The notes under the pieces were generated by a model that was not told the DNA's origin, made no database searches, and saw only the letters and a list, made by a program, of their open reading frames with translations. This document shows, one piece after another, positions 61,231-64,000 of a stretch of 64,000 nt of DNA. The translations under genes were made by a program, and so were the position numbers. The DNA is taken from the NCBI RefSeq assembly GCF_019654975.1, contig NZ_BPEW01000021.1, positions 1 to 64,000 on the forward strand, written 5' to 3'. This stretch comes from Shewanella sp. c952 (GTDB taxonomy: Bacteria > Pseudomonadota > Gammaproteobacteria > Enterobacterales > Shewanellaceae). Each line of letters opens with the position of its first letter. Position 1 is the first letter of the stretch.

Positions 61231-63090
61231 ATGGACTTTTACTTCAGTGAGTTTGAAAAGCGAACTCCACCGCAACCTGCAAGCTATAGCGCATCAAGAG
61301 AGCTACTTTATCAGTATCTAGCAACCTGTAATATTGCGCTAGGTATCTGGTATCTCGTGTGGCGTTGGGGATTTGCGCTCAATTACGATGCGATGTGGTT
61401 TTCGCTACCGCTGGCTTTTGCAGAGTCCTGTGCGTTTGTCGGTTCAGTGCTGTTTGCTTTTAACCTATGGAAGACTGCTGACGAGCCGATTAAGAATCCA
61501 CCAGCCACGATAAATGAATGCATTATTGACCCCATGGATGATAGACCCATCGCTGTCGATATCATGTTTCCTACCTACGATGAGGAACCCGAGTTAGTTG
61601 CTCTTAGTATTCGAGATGCCTTAAATGTGCGTTACCCTCACGAAATAGAGACCCGTATTTTTATTCTCGATGATGGCCGTCGCCCTGAAATGGCACAGCT
61701 TGCTGCCGACATGGGGGTTGAGTACATCACTCGTGATAATAATATTGGTTATAAAGCCGGTAACTTGCGCAACGCACTTGAACAAACCTACGGCGATTTT
61801 ATTGTTATTTGCGATGCGGATACTCGCCCTTTTCCCAGTATTTTAGAAAATACCTTAGGCTACTTTAAAGACCCCGACGTAGCTTGGGTGCAAACACCAC
61901 AGTGGTTCTTCGATCTCCCAGCAGGAGAAAGATTACCTGCTTGGCTCAAGAAGCGCTTAGGAACACCGATTAGTTGGCTCGGTACGGCATTTGAGAAGAT
62001 CTATGGCCCAGTCACACTCGGGCGTGACCCATACGCCAACGATCCACAGATGTTTTACGACGTAATACAACGTCGCCGTAATTGGGCCAATGCTTCATTC
62101 TGCTGCGGCGCTGGCTCGATTCATCGCCGTGAAGCTGTCATGGAGGCTGCACTAAGAAGTTATAGCCAACAGATCAGTAAAGAGCATGAGGAAGTTGAAA
62201 AACAGATCCGCAAACTCACGAAAGAAAAAAATGTCGATAGAAATATCTCCGCTAACCTGCGGCAAGAGATCATCTTCGATACTGAATTTACACCCTACAA
62301 ATTTCATGTTTCCGAAGATATTTACACCTCGCTTATCCTTCATGGTGATACCGAACGAGAATGGCGATCCATTCAACATCCTCAAATCGAAAGCAAGATG
62401 CTATCGCCGCAAGACTTACAGAGCTGGACAGTACAACGCTTTAAATATTCGGGCGGTTCGATAGATATCTTCATGAATGATAATCCATTATTTAAAAAAG
62501 GCATGAATCTAAAACAGAAGCTAATGTATGGCGCCAGCTTTTGGTCTAATCTTTCAGCGATTTGGAATATCATCTTCTTAGCCTGTCCAATCGTGTATTT
62601 CCTTACCAGCATTGCGCCTGTCAGTGCTTACGACACAACATTCTATATGCACTTTCTACCTTTTGTTATTACTGCAGAACTTGCGATGATGGTCGGTACT
62701 TGGGGCGTTGCGGGTTACCAAGGCAAAACAAATTTCCTCTCTTTTTTTCCGGTCAACTTACGGGCTTTATGGACAGTTCTACGCGGTAAAAAAATCAGTT
62801 TTCCCACCACTCCAAAAAATCGTCAGCAAGGTTTATTCCTACACCTGGTGATCCCACAAATCTCAGTATTTGTACTCAGCCTTGGCAGTATGATTTTTGC
62901 CTGGTACGCCTACAGTAGTCACTCATTTGGCAGCTACTCCCTCGGCGGACTGATCCTCAATAGTTTTTGGACCATCAATAACATGATGGCCATGTGGGGC
63001 ATGATCGCCGCCGCATGCTGGTCACCGCCAGCAGATGATGTACCTACCACAGTTGAAACCACCAAGGAGTTAGATTATGGAATCGAGTAG
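61231..63090 (+). CDS. cellulose-synthase-like membrane glycosyltransferase (GT2)
   Basis: A 619-residue processive-type family 2 glycosyltransferase. Two N-terminal helices (about 30-80) precede the catalytic domain: DDG at 147-149, DAD at 195-197, SED at 361-363 in place of TED, and QRFKY at 402-406 where QxxRW is usual. At least four more helices follow (about 425-600). A charged segment (about 312-345) inserted before SED looks like a coiled coil. No PilZ domain is present, so control by c-di-GMP as in BcsA is not expected in this chain. The sugar used is unknown; GGAG precedes the ATG. It overlaps the next gene by 14 bases. Confidence 0.92.
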   Translation: MDFYFSEFEKRTPPQPASYSASRELLYQYLATCNIALGIWYLVWRWGFALNYDAMWFSLPLAFAESCAFVGSVLFAFNLWKTADEPIKNPPATINECIIDPMDDRPIAVDIMFPTYDEEPELVALSIRDALNVRYPHEIETRIFILDDGRRPEMAQLAADMGVEYITRDNNIGYKAGNLRNALEQTYGDFIVICDADTRPFPSILENTLGYFKDPDVAWVQTPQWFFDLPAGERLPAWLKKRLGTPISWLGTAFEKIYGPVTLGRDPYANDPQMFYDVIQRRRNWANASFCCGAGSIHRREAVMEAALRSYSQQISKEHEEVEKQIRKLTKEKNVDRNISANLRQEIIFDTEFTPYKFHVSEDIYTSLILHGDTEREWRSIQHPQIESKMLSPQDLQSWTVQRFKYSGGSIDIFMNDNPLFKKGMNLKQKLMYGASFWSNLSAIWNIIFLACPIVYFLTSIAPVSAYDTTFYMHFLPFVITAELAMMVGTWGVAGYQGKTNFLSFFPVNLRALWTVLRGKKISFPTTPKNRQQGLFLHLVIPQISVFVLSLGSMIFAWYAYSSHSFGSYSLGGLILNSFWTINNMMAMWGMIAAACWSPPADDVPTTVETTKELDYGIE

Positions 63091-64000
63091 CTCATTTGTA
63101 AAAGCGCGTCACCATATCGTGTTCTTAGCAGGGCTATTTACGGCACTCGCCATCGCTTTCACAATCGAAACCCGTGAATACAATCAAGTGATGGGCAATC
63201 TCTCTTTCGCACCATCTGAGCCCATTCCTTTCAGAGAAAGCCGAGTATTGACTGATCAAGAATATCAGTGGGCAAAAACTGCTTGGCGCTACTTCGAAAA
63301 TAATTATCAAGACAATACAGGCTTAGTCAACTCAGTAGATAGCTACCCTTCAACAACCATGTGGGATACAGCATCTTATCTAATGGCACTCATCTCAGCC
63401 CATCGCCTTAACGTGATTAGCTATGACGAATTCAACCTAAAAATGGAGAAGGTGTTAGTCACCTTAGCGCGACTTCCTTTAGTTAGAGATGAGTTACCCA
63501 ACAAAGCTTACAATACACAAACCCTGCAAATGGTTGATTACACGAACCAACCAACAAATGGTACCGATGGCATTGGTTGGTCTGCCATTGATATCGGTCG
63601 TATTCTTGTGCCGATGAACATTCTTATTTGGCAGTACCCCAAGTTCAACAAGCAAGTAAACAGTGTATTGCAACATTGGCAAGTGGGAGAAATGACTAAA
63701 GATGGCTACCTATTTGGCTCAAGACCGGCAGCTTCTGGCGCTGGACTAGAGTTAGTGCAAGAGGGTCGTATTGGTTATGAAGAGTATGCATCGAAAGCAT
63801 TAAGCCTTATGGGTCGCGATGTATTTAATGCTTTAAAATATGCCGACTATCTGAAGCTGATTACCATTGATGGCATTGAAGTTCCGACTGATAGCCGCGA
63901 TCCCGCCAAGTATCACGCCCATAACTATGTGGTAAGTGAATCCTATATTCTCGACAGCATAGAGTTCGGTGCAGACAGTGTGTCACGGATCTTCGCCTTT
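63077..64000 (+). CDS. DUF3131 protein, cut by the window end
   Basis: The first 308 codons of a gene that runs off the right edge. A signal anchor (about 13-30) is followed by a DUF3131-like region: AWRYFENNYQDNTGLVNSVD, STTMWDTASYLMALISA, TDGIGWSAIDIGRILVPM. The repeating helices suggest an alpha/alpha toroid as in GH15- or cellulase-like folds. It starts inside the glycosyltransferase gene (14-base overlap), so the two are coupled. It is likely a periplasmic partner for a nascent polysaccharide; hydrolase activity is not shown. Confidence 0.85.
   Translation, partial: MESSSSFVKARHHIVFLAGLFTALAIAFTIETREYNQVMGNLSFAPSEPIPFRESRVLTDQEYQWAKTAWRYFENNYQDNTGLVNSVDSYPSTTMWDTASYLMALISAHRLNVISYDEFNLKMEKVLVTLARLPLVRDELPNKAYNTQTLQMVDYTNQPTNGTDGIGWSAIDIGRILVPMNILIWQYPKFNKQVNSVLQHWQVGEMTKDGYLFGSRPAASGAGLELVQEGRIGYEEYASKALSLMGRDVFNALKYADYLKLITIDGIEVPTDSRDPAKYHAHNYVVSESYILDSIEFGADSVSRIFAF

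Noticed and set aside
61231..63090. True bacterial cellulose operon (bcs)
   Set aside because: No PilZ domain, bcsB, bcsZ or bcsC is seen, and the acceptor motif differs, so cellulose cannot be claimed.

Overview
The window is a continuous piece of a gammaproteobacterial chromosome that fits Shewanella or a close relative. It has moderate GC and a complete dcw division and cell-wall cluster without ddlB. It also carries zapB, slmA and ytfK family genes, a DciA-like helicase loader gene beside lpxC, and a secM-less secA locus. The species cannot be fixed from sequence alone.

Region 1 (1-635): the left edge lies in the leader of a minus-strand rRNA operon whose tandem P1 and P2 promoters are visible; the rRNA itself lies off the window. 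Region 2 (636-21860, minus strand): transcription runs right to left from one promoter with a three-repeat MraZ operator through mraZ-rsmH-ftsL-ftsI-murE-murF-mraY-murD-ftsW-murG-murC-ftsQ-ftsA-ftsZ, then lpxC, an M23 peptidase gene and secA. A dciA-like gene is divergent between lpxC and the M23 gene. Together they make peptidoglycan precursors, build the divisome, start lipid A synthesis and supply the Sec motor.

Region 3 (21860-32270): a miniature inverted-repeat element sits directly upstream of a small unknown gene. Then come glpK with an NTF2-like secreted protein, a FadL porin, and leuABCD behind a Leu-rich leader peptide and terminator (attenuator). Region 4 (32270-48300): a TPR membrane protein with a decayed GGDEF-like domain, recQ, yigI, rarD, a PH-like membrane protein, argA with paired ARG boxes, rpmB-rpmG, radC, coaBC-dut-slmA, an S9 peptidase, folE, and rph-pyrE with a probable UTP-type attenuator.

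Region 5 (48300-57690): yicC, a DUF1223 protein, rof, an NhaC-type antiporter, zapB, ytfK, a candidate small RNA gene, a second and longer inverted copy of the miniature element, dsbA-srkA, and several small proteins including one with a (GGCTCT)17 hexanucleotide tract coding a Pro-Glu rod. Region 6 (57900-64000, plus strand): a compact operon that joins a three-part partner-switching module (receiver-PP2C phosphatase, STAS protein, RsbW-like kinase) to a sugar nucleotidyltransferase, a cellulose-synthase-like membrane glycosyltransferase with an altered QxxRW motif, and a DUF3131 protein cut by the window end. This last operon is the best candidate for an under-described system: a polysaccharide synthase apparently controlled by phospho-switching, with no PilZ domain visible in the synthase.
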